Of a stretch of DNA of 64,000 nucleotides, positions 45,322 to 56,345 are shown one piece after another. The DNA comes from Megalobrama amblycephala. Taxonomy: Eukaryota > Chordata > Actinopteri > Cypriniformes > Xenocyprididae. Positions within the stretch are counted from its first letter, which is position 1. The number at the start of each line of letters is the position of its first letter. The stretch is taken from contig NC_063049.1 of the NCBI RefSeq assembly GCF_018812025.1, forward strand, positions 33,187,447 through 33,251,446, written 5' to 3'. The notes under the pieces are model-generated. The model did no database searches and was not told the origin of the DNA. It saw only the letters and a list, made by a program, of their open reading frames with translations. The translations under genes were made by a program, and so were the position numbers.

Positions 45322-46209
45322 AGCAAGGGCGTAGATTTGGTTTCAACATTGTGGGGTTGAATGTTGGTATGCTGCCTGTGATTATTTTTTTAATTAAAAA
45401 TAATCATTGTTTTATGTGTAGCATTATTGGATAATTTATTTATTCTTTATCTATCTATCTATCTATCTATCTATACTTCCTAACTTTATAAAATTTATGT
45501 ATAATCATTCATCAAATTCTAACATAACTGAGTGATTCTAAAAAGAAAGAAATTATGTTAAATATTGAAACCGCCAGTAGGCGGCAGCGATTCGCTTTTT
45601 TATTGAGTAAATCACTTAAATCGTTCATAAGTCCCATTAATTTAGGAAGAAAACAAACACCGATGTGAATAGTTTTGTCATTGATAATTACAGACATAAC
45701 TGAAAAATGAACCAACAAAACAGATGGCTGTTTTGGTAACTGGTTACAGTTACACTGATAGTTATGGCTAAATTGCAATGGATTAGCTAGCTAAAATATA
45801 TATGGAGTGTTAGGCTACTTAGCTATTAGCCTACACAATATTCTCATACCTACTTCTCAGTACATGCTTTATTCTTTTTAATGTCCCTCTTTGACCAGCA
45901 GTTTAATATAGTTGGCTGGGCAGCGGTTCTCTTCATTTTTGGTGCTCCCCCATTCAAACAGTGGAGCTCCACTCGGGTTGTTTTGGTGAAAGTGCGACGC
46001 GCATTGGTTGGGCGTTACCAATCGGTTCAATGGAGGGGGAGTATTTTTTTTGTCTAAGTTATTATGACAAACTCATTTTATTAGAAACAAAATAAATGAA
46101 TTCTACATATTTTTCATTTGATCTACTGTGATTTTCATGTTGAAATATTGAGGGGGTTGTAACTGTTGGATTTGAATATTCCCCCATCCCCCCACAAACT
46201 ATGCCCCTG
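45322..46209. mobile_element. Element nested in a foldback element
   Basis: Near its ends are AAGGGCGTAGATTTGGTTTC and CCCCCACAAACTATGCCCCT, partly inverted. GCTGAA at 45316-45321 and 46210-46215 flanks it. The copy at 61826-62262 shows the uninterrupted site. The exact class is uncertain (hAT-like ends). Confidence 0.65.
45451..45473. repeat. (CTAT)n microsatellite
   Basis: Five to six CTAT units inside the nested element. Confidence 0.85.
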
Positions 46210-46561
46210 GCTGAACGTAAACAGCGTAGGAGAATGACAGAGGAGAGACAAATTTGTTGAAAAAAGTTGTTATTTTTGTTTTGTTTTTGCGCACAAAAAG
46301 TATTCTCCCGCACTTCATAACATTAAGGTTGAACCGCTGTAGTCACATTGACTATTTTAACGATGCCTTTACTATCTTTCTGGACCTTGAATATGGTAAT
46401 TTCGTTGCTTTCTATGGGGGGGAAAAACCTTGGATTTCATCAAAAAATATGTGTCTTAATTTGTGTTCTGAAGATGAACGAAGGTCTTGCGGGTGTGGAA
46501 CGACATGAGGGTGAGTAATTAATGACAGAAATGTAATTTTTTGGGTGAACTAACCCTTTAA

Positions 46562-47513
46562 ATGAAAGATACAGTAAAAGAGCTAAGCGCACAGAGGCAA
46601 ATGCAGTGAGGGGGTGTGTGGGGGCCCTTGCCAGGGTTTGCCCTCTTGTCACTCTCTCAGCGTCTAATGGGAGTGATTGATTTTTCCGCCTGCTCTTATC
46701 GAGGGGAGCAGCCAGCATCAATAACAACGTGGAATTAGACACATAGCATCTCCCAGCTGAAAAGAGAGGAACCGGGGGATCGGGTACAGCAGAACTGACT
46801 TGGAAGGGTAGACGGAGGGTGTCTGTTTATGTGCCCTTGTGCTGAGCCTAAGTGTGTGATTAGATAAAAGATTTCTTATTTGACTTTAAAGGTGCGGGCG
46901 AGCCCGATGTCGTCCTTTATGCTGCCAAATTCCTCCCTTCTTTATCTTAAACTCATCATCATTCTAAAGCATAACAGCAGAGCCAGGAAAAGAGCTGAGG
47001 GAAAATCTTTAAGAGTACAGCCATGAACTTGAGTGCGGCGTATTCATATCTGTGTAATAATAATCTGTGATTGGTGTAGGCTCTGTTCTCAGCACAAGAG
47101 GCGGTGAGAAAAGCGGAAATTACCATGTTTCAGAAACGTGGCCGAACGTGTGGAAAAGGAGCGCAGTAATTGAATACTTTCACCAGACAGATTTCCCATT
47201 TTCCAATTTCCTGCCAGGCACGTTAGTAATTTTGCCATCTCATCTGTTATTCTGTTATTCCAGTGAGCCTTGGATCCAGAGGCTTAATGCAATTCTTGGG
47301 AGGTAATTGGAAGGTACAGGTGCAGGGGGTTCATTTGCATTCACGGTTTCTGCATTTTACGGCAGTGCAACCACTTCAACATACGGCATAAGAGTAGAGC
47401 ACATTCCCATATGTACAGTATGTGCAATGCAACACATCACTGAGAATTCAGCGAGAAACTTCTTGACACAGGATCACATCACAATTAATGTTTATTGTTA
47501 TTGCTCTGCTCTG

Positions 47514-47551
<38 letters not shown>

Positions 47552-48085
47552 AATATAAACGTAGTTCCACTATCCAGTCAAACACTTACTGTCGCTGAAT
47601 CTGACCATGTTGAATTTTCTTTTTCCATTGTGGTTCGGAATCAGGATTAGAATGTACAAACACCAAAATACAATACATCAGTGATGACTTGTTTATTGGT
47701 AAACAAACATTGGAGTGAGATTTTCAGGCATTTCTCCTGTTCACTTTATCTGTTAGTTTAATATATTGACTTGTAACTTCAACCAAATATTAGCTAGAGT
47801 TAGTTACCTATCCATACCTGATTTAACTAACAAGTGACCAATTTTGAGTTGCAACATCTCTAAAGCTGTTCTACCAGCACTGTAAAAAATGATTTTTAAA
47901 GTTGTAAATAAAATGGATTATTGGAATATGTTTTACAAGAAAAAAAATTGTCTTTCTACTTCAAAATCTTTTTTTTTTTTTTATTATTATTTTTGAAATT
48001 TACTTGAAATTTCTAAATGAAACATGTGTACAGTTAATGGTTAAAGAACCATTTTCTAATGAAAATGCTATGTATCATTACTTAA
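46562..48085. other. Gene-free, largely non-repetitive sequence
   Basis: No coding exon recognised. About 46890-47300 is balanced in composition and free of known repeat words; (CT)n(CA)n follows at 47511-47552. It is a candidate for conserved non-coding sequence, untested. Confidence 0.35.
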
Positions 48086-48260
48086 AGGGATAGTTCACCC
48101 AAAAATGAAAATTCTGTCATCATTTACTCCCCCTCAAGTTGTTCGAAAACTGTATAAACTTCTTTGTTCTGCTGTTCAATATTTGTTTGTAACCAAGCAG
48201 AGCATTTTCTTGCTACTATTGCAGTCAATGGGGGGTGAGATTTGTTCGATTATAAACATT
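48086..48260. mobile_element. Single arm of a TTAA-type foldback element
   Basis: TTAA 48082-48085 then AGGGATAGTTCACCCAAAAA and CATCATTTACTCCCCCTCAA. The opposite arm is missing. Confidence 0.7.
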
Positions 48261-49587
48261 CTTCCAAATATCTTCCTTTGCGTTCAGCAAGTTTTTTTTT
48301 TTTTTTTTTTTGCTGTTTAGACTTTCATCTGAATATGCAAAAAATCAGATTTTTGCTGTAAGTCTGAGCATAGCCTTGGATGGCTACTTACAAAAGACGT
48401 ATGTGCATGCATATTAAACCAGGATTGAAAGAAGTATAAGTATCGTTCACCGTTAGTCGATGATACAAATATCTACAGCTTTGCAAAGATATGTGCCCTA
48501 ACATGAAAGACATTTGCTTGAAACTTTTCCTGTTAAACGAAAAATACTACAGTATATTAGAGCCCTTTCTGTAAGCCTTTGGATAGACTCAGTGAAAAGT
48601 TTGCAAACTGTTATCATTCCTCTTCACAAATTTGCAGGGCTGGTAACCCTGAAAACTCTTTATGGTTTCCTACAAAGCAGTGTACATTCCATCTTTTTTC
48701 TCACTTATGGCACTGTAAATGAATGATGTTGATAATATATTTGATAAATAGGCAGGAGAGTAGAAAATACTCAGTCCTCCACCGCTCTGCTCACTGACCT
48801 TGCTTGTCTTCCTTCATTGTTAATTTTTATTTGTGGATCTTTTGTTCTATGCAAAGGCCATTTTATCACAACCTGGGCCATTAGATAAAGGAGGACACTG
48901 AATCCAACCTCCACATCCTTCCAAAACAAAAGACTGTCTGCCCAAGGCCCAATCAGAGCACTTAAATCAGCAAAGCATTTCTTTTTGCTTGTAAGTCTCA
49001 AAGCCACATACACATGCACACACTTGTCAGCCTCCCTTTCTCTCCGACTGTCCTCCATGCAGGCAAATGCACGGCCATTGATCGGGCTAAACCTTGGGCC
49101 GTATGTTCAGTATCCACTTATTGATCATGAGGTTCATATCTTTGGTCTGATAGGGCTCTTGAATGAATGAAATACATATACTTCTGTTCAGCCTCAGTAT
49201 TAACCACCCAATTCTTCTACAGAATGAACGGATGTCCGTATTATTCTAGCGTAGAGAGCTGAAGAGTTAAAAACTGTACTTAAAAACTTTTGTCAAGTGG
49301 CTAACATATAAAAATCAGAAAGAGCTTTATTTTGTAGAATCTGTATACAGCATTTTCTCTAACATACAATATATTTTACAACTAACTGCATACCATTTAG
49401 CAACAAAAGTCATCCAGCTTTTATTAAAGATATTCTAATATCAATCTAGCTTACTGCAGTTTGCAACAAGTGTCTCATAGCAGCCACTGAGCGAACCAAG
49501 TAAAACAGTGCTGCGTTACCCCACAATTTGAATTTGTTGAATAAAATGACCTGTATTTCATTAGAATGAGATCAAATAATGTGAATT
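48261..49587. other. Gene-free stretch, nothing recognised
   Basis: No exon, RNA gene or clear element end. Short open frames lack any signature. Confidence 0.3.
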
Positions 49588-49590
49588 TAA

Positions 49591-50068
49591 TGCCTCATTT
49601 CCACCAAGCAGTACAGGACAGTTCAGTACGATTCGGGTCGGTAAACTCTGATCTGGCTTGCATTTCCAGTGCTAACAGTACCCTTACATGATAGGCGTGG
49701 TCTATCCGGGAAAGTAGCAATCGATGTCGTTCTCACGTGAAGAAGAAAGTAACACAGTAAACAACAATGGAGGACATACAGCAGATTTTGTTCTTGCTTC
49801 TCAGTATGTGGCTGTTTGTCACAAGAAGAAACGGTATTGTGTTTCAACTTTATTAAAAAATGGCTGTCAACCAATCAACGTTCTGTAGTGAGTCTAGCTC
49901 CGCCCTTTAGTACCGGACTACTGTGCTAGGTACCCCAATGGAAGGGTCCCAAAAAAGTGGTACGGTACAGTTCGGAATTAGGGTAGCATTCATAACTTCT
50001 GACAGTGGAAATGGCAAAAATTGCCTACCGCACTGAACTGTACTGTACCGGTTGGTGGAAATGAGACA
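49591..50068. mobile_element. TIR element with TAA duplication (TGCCTCATTTCCACCAA)
   Basis: Ends TGCCTCATTTCCACCAAGCA and GGTTGGTGGAAATGAGACA, flanked by TAA (49588-49590 and 50069-50071). Subterminal GTACAGGACAGTTCAGT and ACTGAACTGTACTGTAC are inverted. A 3-bp TWA duplication fits PIF/Harbinger. Confidence 0.8.
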
Positions 50069-50699
50069 TAAGTGATCCAACATAACTGTAACAAAGTTCA
50101 GGGAAGAAAGAGGCGGGAACCGACAAATGTTAAACGTAACTTTAACTTTAATAGGCACAAAAAACATAACAAATGAAGAGGCAACGACCGATAACAGCAT
50201 ATAAGCCTAATGAAAACAGCAACGTAATATGTCCCAAGCCTAGTCCTCTCTTGCCCTTCACTGCCGTCATTCTTTCTTATATCCTTTCAGAGCTCCTCCC
50301 GCCGTGCTTAATCAAGGAACCTGCCCAGCTCATCAAGGAACATGAATCCCGTTGGATTGGCTGTGGAGGTAAAGACGACAACTCCCATGATTCCGTGCAA
50401 TCTTGTTATTATTTAAAATAAGTGACCTCTAGTGGTGAAACTTACATACTGTGCCTTTAAGTGATATTTTAAAAGGCACAAATAGTGTTTGAGACCACTA
50501 GTGAAAATTCTTCATTTTGCAGTTTTCTATTTTTCATTACAAATGATATTGATTTGAGTAAAAAAGTTGAATTGAAATGTGAATTACAGAATATAGTATG
50601 CTGCCCTTTAGCTTTAATGAAAGCATCACTGAAGCAGCATGAACTCCACAGGACTTTTACATTAATTGTTACTTCAAATAAATGCTGTTCTTTTGACAT

Positions 50700-51055
50700 T
50701 TCTATTCATCAAATAATCCTGAGAAAAAATATATCACAGTTTCTACAAAAATAGCACAGACAACCCAAATGTTTTCAACAATGATAAGAGAGAAATGTTT
50801 CTTGAGCATCAAATCAGCGTATCTGAAGAATCGTGTGACACTGAAAACTGGAGTAATGATGCTGAAAATTCAGCTTTGCCATCACAGGAATAAATTACAT
50901 TTTAATATATATTGTAATAGATACAGTTATTTTAAATTGTAATAATATTTCCATAATATTACTGTATTTTTCTATTAAAAAAAAAAAAAAAAAAAAATGC
51001 AGCCTTGGTGAGCAAAACATTAAAAAATAAAAACTTTTGAACAGTAGAGTACATA
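50700..51055. mobile_element. 'GTTCAAAAGTTTGGGGTCAG' repeat copy
   Basis: Contains AATGATGCTGAAAATTCAGC, GCCATCACAGGAATAAATTA, a poly-A run and ACTTTTGAACAGTAGAGTAC at its right end. Confidence 0.7.
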
Positions 51056-51075
51056 TATTCAATATTTGATGTAAA

Positions 51076-51079
<4 letters not shown>

Positions 51080-51125
<46 letters not shown>
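51080..51125. repeat. (AT)n microsatellite
   Basis: More than twenty AT units. Confidence 0.95.
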
Positions 51126-51128
<3 letters not shown>

Positions 51129-52476
51129 TTTACTTTACATCATGACATTTGTTAAAAAAACTACTTTTGTTAATTTTGTTTTGAAAGTTTTTTCAACAAG
51201 TTTCAAGTGCACCATAAAGGTTGTGTTTGTATTCTTTAATTGGTCTCTTTCAACCTGAATATAAATTAAAGATCAACATGCCCAACATTTTGTTCAATTT
51301 GTTTATATTCTCATTCACTTGTTTGTTTGCTTGTTTTTGCAGTGTCATGATGACCTTATGAGAATTGTTCAGTAATACCCACACAATGAGTAAGCTGCAC
51401 CCATGAGCTGATTGGCCGAGAGCAAGCATGAAGACCTTCAGATGCAGGCATCCAGATATGGCCTAGTAAACATACAAGGTGCAAAGTAAGTAATCATTTC
51501 TGAACAAATCTGGGACCCTATGTGTGTTGTCGTGACCCTTCTCGTTCCAAAAATCCAAGATACCCCACTGTTAAGAGCCCCTGGAAGGCAACTGTCGTGG
51601 AACACACACCCCTCCACTTTCCCTTAAGTGCACACACACACACACACATATCTCACCCACCCACCCATCCATACACCCAGACAAAGACCATCTTTGTTCA
51701 CCCCGCTGTGCTCCATGTCTTTTGAGATGGGCTGAAACTGCTCGTTAAAATCTGTGACATCTATTGGGGAGATCGACCCCCTATTGCTCACGGTTTACAA
51801 CTCTCCCCCACCTCGTCCAACGCCCCCCCAACCCTGGCAGAAAAGAGGAGCACAGCCCTTCCACATAAGAAAAGCAGCCAAGAATTCCAACGACAGCCGA
51901 TGACTTCTTGAATGAGAGAGCTTTATTAGCAGTCAGATTCGGAACAGACCTCCCTCGTGCAAGTTGACAGTCCCAGCAGCCTCAGTGTCAGCACTGGGGA
52001 CGCTCTCATCGCTGAAGTCCATCAGAGCAGAGACTGAGAACACCAGCTCAGCTCCATTCCCAGGCTGCTCCGTTCATTCAATCAATACATTAATCTCCCA
52101 GTTAAACTCCAAATGAATACGTCAACAGAGGGTGACAATTAATGCAGCACCTCGTTAGGTATCGGGCCACACTGTTATCGGGATCAACGAGGAAGGCTGT
52201 TAAACCAGCATCTTTTCACAGCTTCCAAATCAATTAACTCCACAATCAACTTCTAATGAGAAAAACAAAGATTTTTTTACATTGATTTCATCCCCTCAAA
52301 CGAGTTGACATGAGACCGCGATACATTTTGTGAGAGAGCCAGTCTTGTGTCTACAAAATGCATTTAATTACAATTTCTAAAGCCATGAAATGGTGTCCCT
52401 TTTATAATCTCACAGCAGATATTATAATTGGACACAAAGCAAGCTTGACACAAAGTGGTTGACAAACTTTGAAATT
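51126..52476. other. Gene-free, largely non-repetitive sequence
   Basis: A (CA)n run lies at 51632-51648. The rest is balanced in composition, with AATTAATGCAGC- and CAATTAACTCCAC-like words typical of vertebrate non-coding conserved blocks. No exon recognised; conservation cannot be tested here. Confidence 0.35.
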
Positions 52477-52714
52477 TTAAAGAGATAGACCACCCCAAAA
52501 TGAAATTCTGTCATCTTTTACTCATTTTTTTTACATTGAAAGTCCAAGTTAGTTTTGGACCCCAGTGACTTCTTTCATTGTGTGGACAAAAACTGTTCTT
52601 TAAAATATCTTCTTTTGTGTTCCACAGAAGAAAGAAAGTCATACAGGTTTGGAACGACATGAGGGGAGGTAAATAATGACAGAATTTTCATTTTGGAGTG
52701 AACTATTCCTCTAA
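52477..52714. mobile_element. Eroded TTAA-type foldback element
   Basis: AGAGATAGACCACCCCAAAA at the left, AGGTTTGGAACGACATGAGG and TTTTGGAGTGAACTATTCCT at the right. Both tips have mutated. Confidence 0.7.
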
Positions 52715-53604
52715 GCACGTATGCGTGTTTGTGACTTAGCGGATATCATTAACAGACAGAAGGTGATGAAGAAGATGTGACACTACAAAAGAAAGTGTAT
52801 CTTATGTTCCCTCTCCCAAATTCGTTCAAACGTTGGCATAACATTATACTTCCCAGGGGCGACAAGTGCTGCAAACCCTGAACAAATGGTTCAAACCAAT
52901 AGAAAAGGAAGCTTGTGTCTGTAGCAGAAAGGACAATCGCCACGGGGGGAGAGGTGAGACGTGCGTCGACATCACTAGGACATTCATGTCCGTACCTGGA
53001 TAAACCGCATCCATCCTGCTGGCTCCGCTCTCCATAAACCTCTGAGGTCACCTGATCCGTGATGAAAGTGTGCTTGAGAACTCTGATGAGCACGAGGAAG
53101 GAAAGCACTTCTAGGCTGGTGTGATGGACAGCTAGTGATTAGGAGGAGCAAGAGGTTAAGTTACAAACCGCCCACACCCCACAGATACTGCAAGAATTAC
53201 ACACACTCTCATTTACAAGGCAAAACCGTACCCCCCCGTGTCACACGTGCTGATGGACACAAACTTGTTTAGATGGAGTCATGTACACAGAGAGGAAAGT
53301 CTTGCTTTCATATTACATACCTTGAGACTTCAGTTCCTCGAGAAATGCATTTTTAGCGATTATGTGTAAACTGTGTAAACATGAGCTCTGAGATTAAGTG
53401 AGGATAAATGTGTCTGTAGAAGCTACAAGTCAATGTGATTTTCACTTTTTAAAAAAAAAATATTTTCTGAACTTCATGTAAAGAATTACACAATCCATGA
53501 TTCTGAACTTTTATCAACCACTAAGAGAAGTCACTGTTTTGTGGCAAAAGTACAGTGAACAGCATGGTTTCACACATAAAGCACTGAAAATGATGTAATC
53601 ATAT
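52715..53604. other. Gene-free stretch, nothing recognised
   Basis: The minus-strand frames here have no family signature. No transposon ends seen. Confidence 0.3.
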
Positions 53605-53661
53605 AAGTTATACACTACTATTCAAAAGTTTTAAAGTCAGATTTTTTTTTTAAGAAATTAA

Positions 53662-54629
53662 AGGTGCCCTAGATTATGTTTTTAAAAGATGTAATATAAG
53701 TCTAAGGTGTCCCCTGAATGTGTCTGTGAAGTTTCAGCTCAAAATACCCCATAGATTTTTTTTTTATTAATTTTTTTAACTGCCTATTTTGGGGCATCAT
53801 TATAAACGCGCCGATTTTATGCTGCGGCCCCTTTAAATCCTGTGCTCTCCGCCCACAGAGCTCGCGCTTGCCTTTAACAGTGCCTTAACAAAGTTTACAC
53901 AGCTAATATAACCCTCAAAATGGATCTTTACAAAGTGTTCGTCATGCATGCGGCATGCATGCGTCGGATTATGTGAGTATTGTATACTGTTATATTGTTT
54001 ACTTCTGATTTTGAATGAGTTTGATAGTGCTCCGTGGCTAACGGGTAATGCTACACTGTTGGAGAGATTTATAAAGAATGAAGATGTGTTTATGCATTAT
54101 ACAGACTGCAAGTGTTTAAAATTGAAAATAGCGACGGCTCTCTTGTCCCCGTGAATACAGTAATAACCGATGGTAACTTTAACCACATTTAACAGTACAT
54201 TAGCAACATGCTAACGAAACATTTAGAAAGACAGTTTACAAATATCACTAAAAATATCATGTTATCATGGATCATGTCAGTTATTATTGCTCCATCTGCC
54301 ATTTTTCGCTATTGTTCTTGCTTGCTTACCTAGTCTGATGATTTGGTTGTGCACATCCAGACGTTAATACTGGCTGCCCTTGTCTAATGCCTTTTATAAT
54401 GTTGGAAACGTGGGCTGGCATATGCAAATATTGGGGGCGTACACCCCGACTGTTACGTAACAGTCGTGTTGAGATTCGCCTGTTCTTTGGAGGTCTTTTA
54501 AACAAATGAGATTTATATAAGAAGGAGGAAACAATGGAGTTTGAGACTCACTGTATGTCATTTCCATGTACTGAACTCTTGTTATTTAACTATGCCAAGA
54601 TAAATTAAATTTTTCATTCGAGGGCACCT
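53662..54629. mobile_element. TTAA-type TIR element (AGGTGCCCTAGA), uninterrupted copy
   Basis: TTAA 53658-53661 then AGGTGCCCTAGAT; right end CGAGGGCACCT before TTAA 54630-54633. 968 bp, the sister of the element at 7909-10011 and its LINE-free reference. It contains a stretch from ATGGATCTTTACAAA (about 53921) to a donor-like ATGTGAGTAT and an open stretch near 54040-54155. Confidence 0.88.
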
Positions 54630-54633
54630 TTAA

Positions 54634-55913
54634 AGGGATAGTTCACCCAAAAATGAAAATTTGTTGTTTATCTGCTTACCCCCAGCGTATCCAAGATGTA
54701 GGTGACTTTGTTTCTTCAGTAGAACACAAATGATGATTTTTAAGACCAACCGTTGCAGTCTGTCCGTCAAATAATGCATGGCAATGGGAACAGAATCTAT
54801 GAGAGTAAAAAAAACATGCACAGACAAATCCAAATTAAACTCTGCGGCTCGTGACGACACATTGATGTCCTAAGACACGAAACGATCGGTTTGTGCGAGA
54901 AACCGAACAGTATTTATATCATTTTTTACCTCTAATACACCACTATGTCCAACTGCCTTGAGCGCGCGAACGGCATCCGGTGCGTGAGGTGTGTACGCGT
55001 AGTTTACACAAGCGCCGGAAGTGATCACTCACGTATACGTCACTCATTGTTTACACAGTGCACAAACATTGTAGGTACGGCTAATCAAAATGGTACTTAC
55101 TTGCGCTTATCTGGATTGTTAAAACCGACTTAAAATTAAAGATTACATTCTCTTGCGCAAACTCATTCGGGAGTGGTGACTTTCCATGTATTCCCAACTT
55201 CTGAGCCTGCTCGCCTGAAGTTATGGTTGATTGCTCTTCGGCTGGATATCAACACACCCATTAACGTACTAAAGTTGTTGAGGGTCTGCTGCGATCAATT
55301 TTCAGCTGATGATTTTACATACCCAGGAGAGGATCACGTACAACTGAAACCATCAGCTGTGCCTATGGTTTTTCCACATCCAGCTGAGGTATGTGAACAA
55401 CATCTTTGTATGTGTCCTTTTTATTTGTAAAGCTGCCCTTATGAAAAGTAACAAAATAAAATGAAGTTTTGATGTAATAAAACCATGATTTTAGTGGTTT
55501 ACTTCCATTTGTATAACAACTGTTGTACTACATGCACCATGTTTAAACTACGCCAGAGCGCGTACACACCTCACACGCCGGATCCTCATGGCAGTTGGAC
55601 ATAGTGGTGTATTAGAGGTAAAAAATTATATAAATACTGTTCGGTTTCTCACACAAACCGATCGTTTCTTGTCTTAGGACATCAATGTGTCGTCACGAGC
55701 CGCAGAGTTTAATTTGGATTTGTCTGTGCATGTTTTTTTTACTCTCATAGATTTTGTTCCCATTGCAATGCATTATACGACTGACAGACTGCAACGGTTG
55801 GAGTTAAAAATAATCATTTGTGTTCTACTGAAGAAACAAAGTCACCTACAACTTGGATGCCCTGGGGGTAAGCAGATAAACATCAAATTTTCATTTTTGG
55901 GTGAACTATCCCT
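54634..55913. mobile_element. TTAA-type element with long inverted arms and a THAP remnant
   Basis: AGGGATAGTTCACCCAAAAA ... GGGTGAACTATCCCT with arms of about 320 bp (54634-54955 and 55594-55913). TTAA 54630-54633 at the left, TTGA 55914-55917 at the right. The 640-bp centre holds a broken THAP domain. A single left arm of the same family is at 59950-60265. Confidence 0.88.
55090..55393 (+). pseudogene. Broken THAP domain in a TTAA transposon
   Basis: Starts ATG with MVLTCAYLDC, a THAP-type C-x4-C, then an in-frame TAA. After a further shift of frame it continues with VTFHVFPTSEPARLKLWLIA, LRVCCDQFSADDF and LKPSAVPMVF, the rest of a THAP fold. The expected His of the C-x2-H pair is Gln. A donor-like GAG/GTATGT follows. 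The stop, the shift and the lost ligand make it non-functional. Confidence 0.65.
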
Positions 55914-56345
55914 TTGATACTTTTATTGAGCAAGGATGCATTATATTGATCAAAAGTAGTGTGAAGAATTTTACATTGTTAAAAAAAAATTATTTTAAAT
56001 AAATGCTGTTCTTTTAAAATTTTCTGTGCATCAAAGAATCCTGAAAAAAAATGTATGACGGTTTTAACAGAATAGCTCAAGCGGCACAACTATTTTCAAC
56101 ATATAATAATAAAAAATAAATAAGAATAAAAAATGTTTCTTGAGCAGCAAATCAGCATATTAGAATTATTTAATTTACACTGAAGACTGGAGTAAAATGC
56201 TTAAAATTCAGCTTTGACATCACGGGATTACATTTTAATATATATTAAAATAGAAAACTGTTTTCACCATATTTTTGATCAAATAAATGCAGCCTTGGTG
56301 AGAATTTTTTCAAAAACATTTTCAACACTTTCAACGCCAAACTTT

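Larger units (their letters stand above)
44957..46557. mobile_element. TTAA-type foldback element, interrupted
   Basis: The left arm begins near ACCCAAAAAATAAATTTCTC (tip eroded). The right arm ends GGGTGAACTAACCCT before TTAA 46558-46561. Internal CAGCGTAGGAGAATGACAGA matches the copy at 61826-62262. An 888-bp element splits it at 45322. Confidence 0.8.
53605..56345. mobile_element. Old 'GTTCAAAAGTTTGGGGTCAG' repeat opened by two TTAA elements
   Basis: The left stub ACACTACTATTCAAAAGTTT...AAGAAATTAA continues after the inserts with TACTTTTATTGAGCAAGGAT at 55918. The two halves read as one repeat broken at a single TTAA. Confidence 0.8.

Noticed and set aside
52749..53108. 119-codon minus-strand frame as a possible AFF3 exon
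   Set aside because: No resemblance to AFF-family C-terminal sequence; Ser/Leu composition looks random.
55687..55917. Similar 76-codon frames (MSSRAAEFNLDL) at 54630-54860, 55687-55917 and 59947-60177
   Set aside because: These are the inverted arms of TTAA foldback elements, not a gene family.
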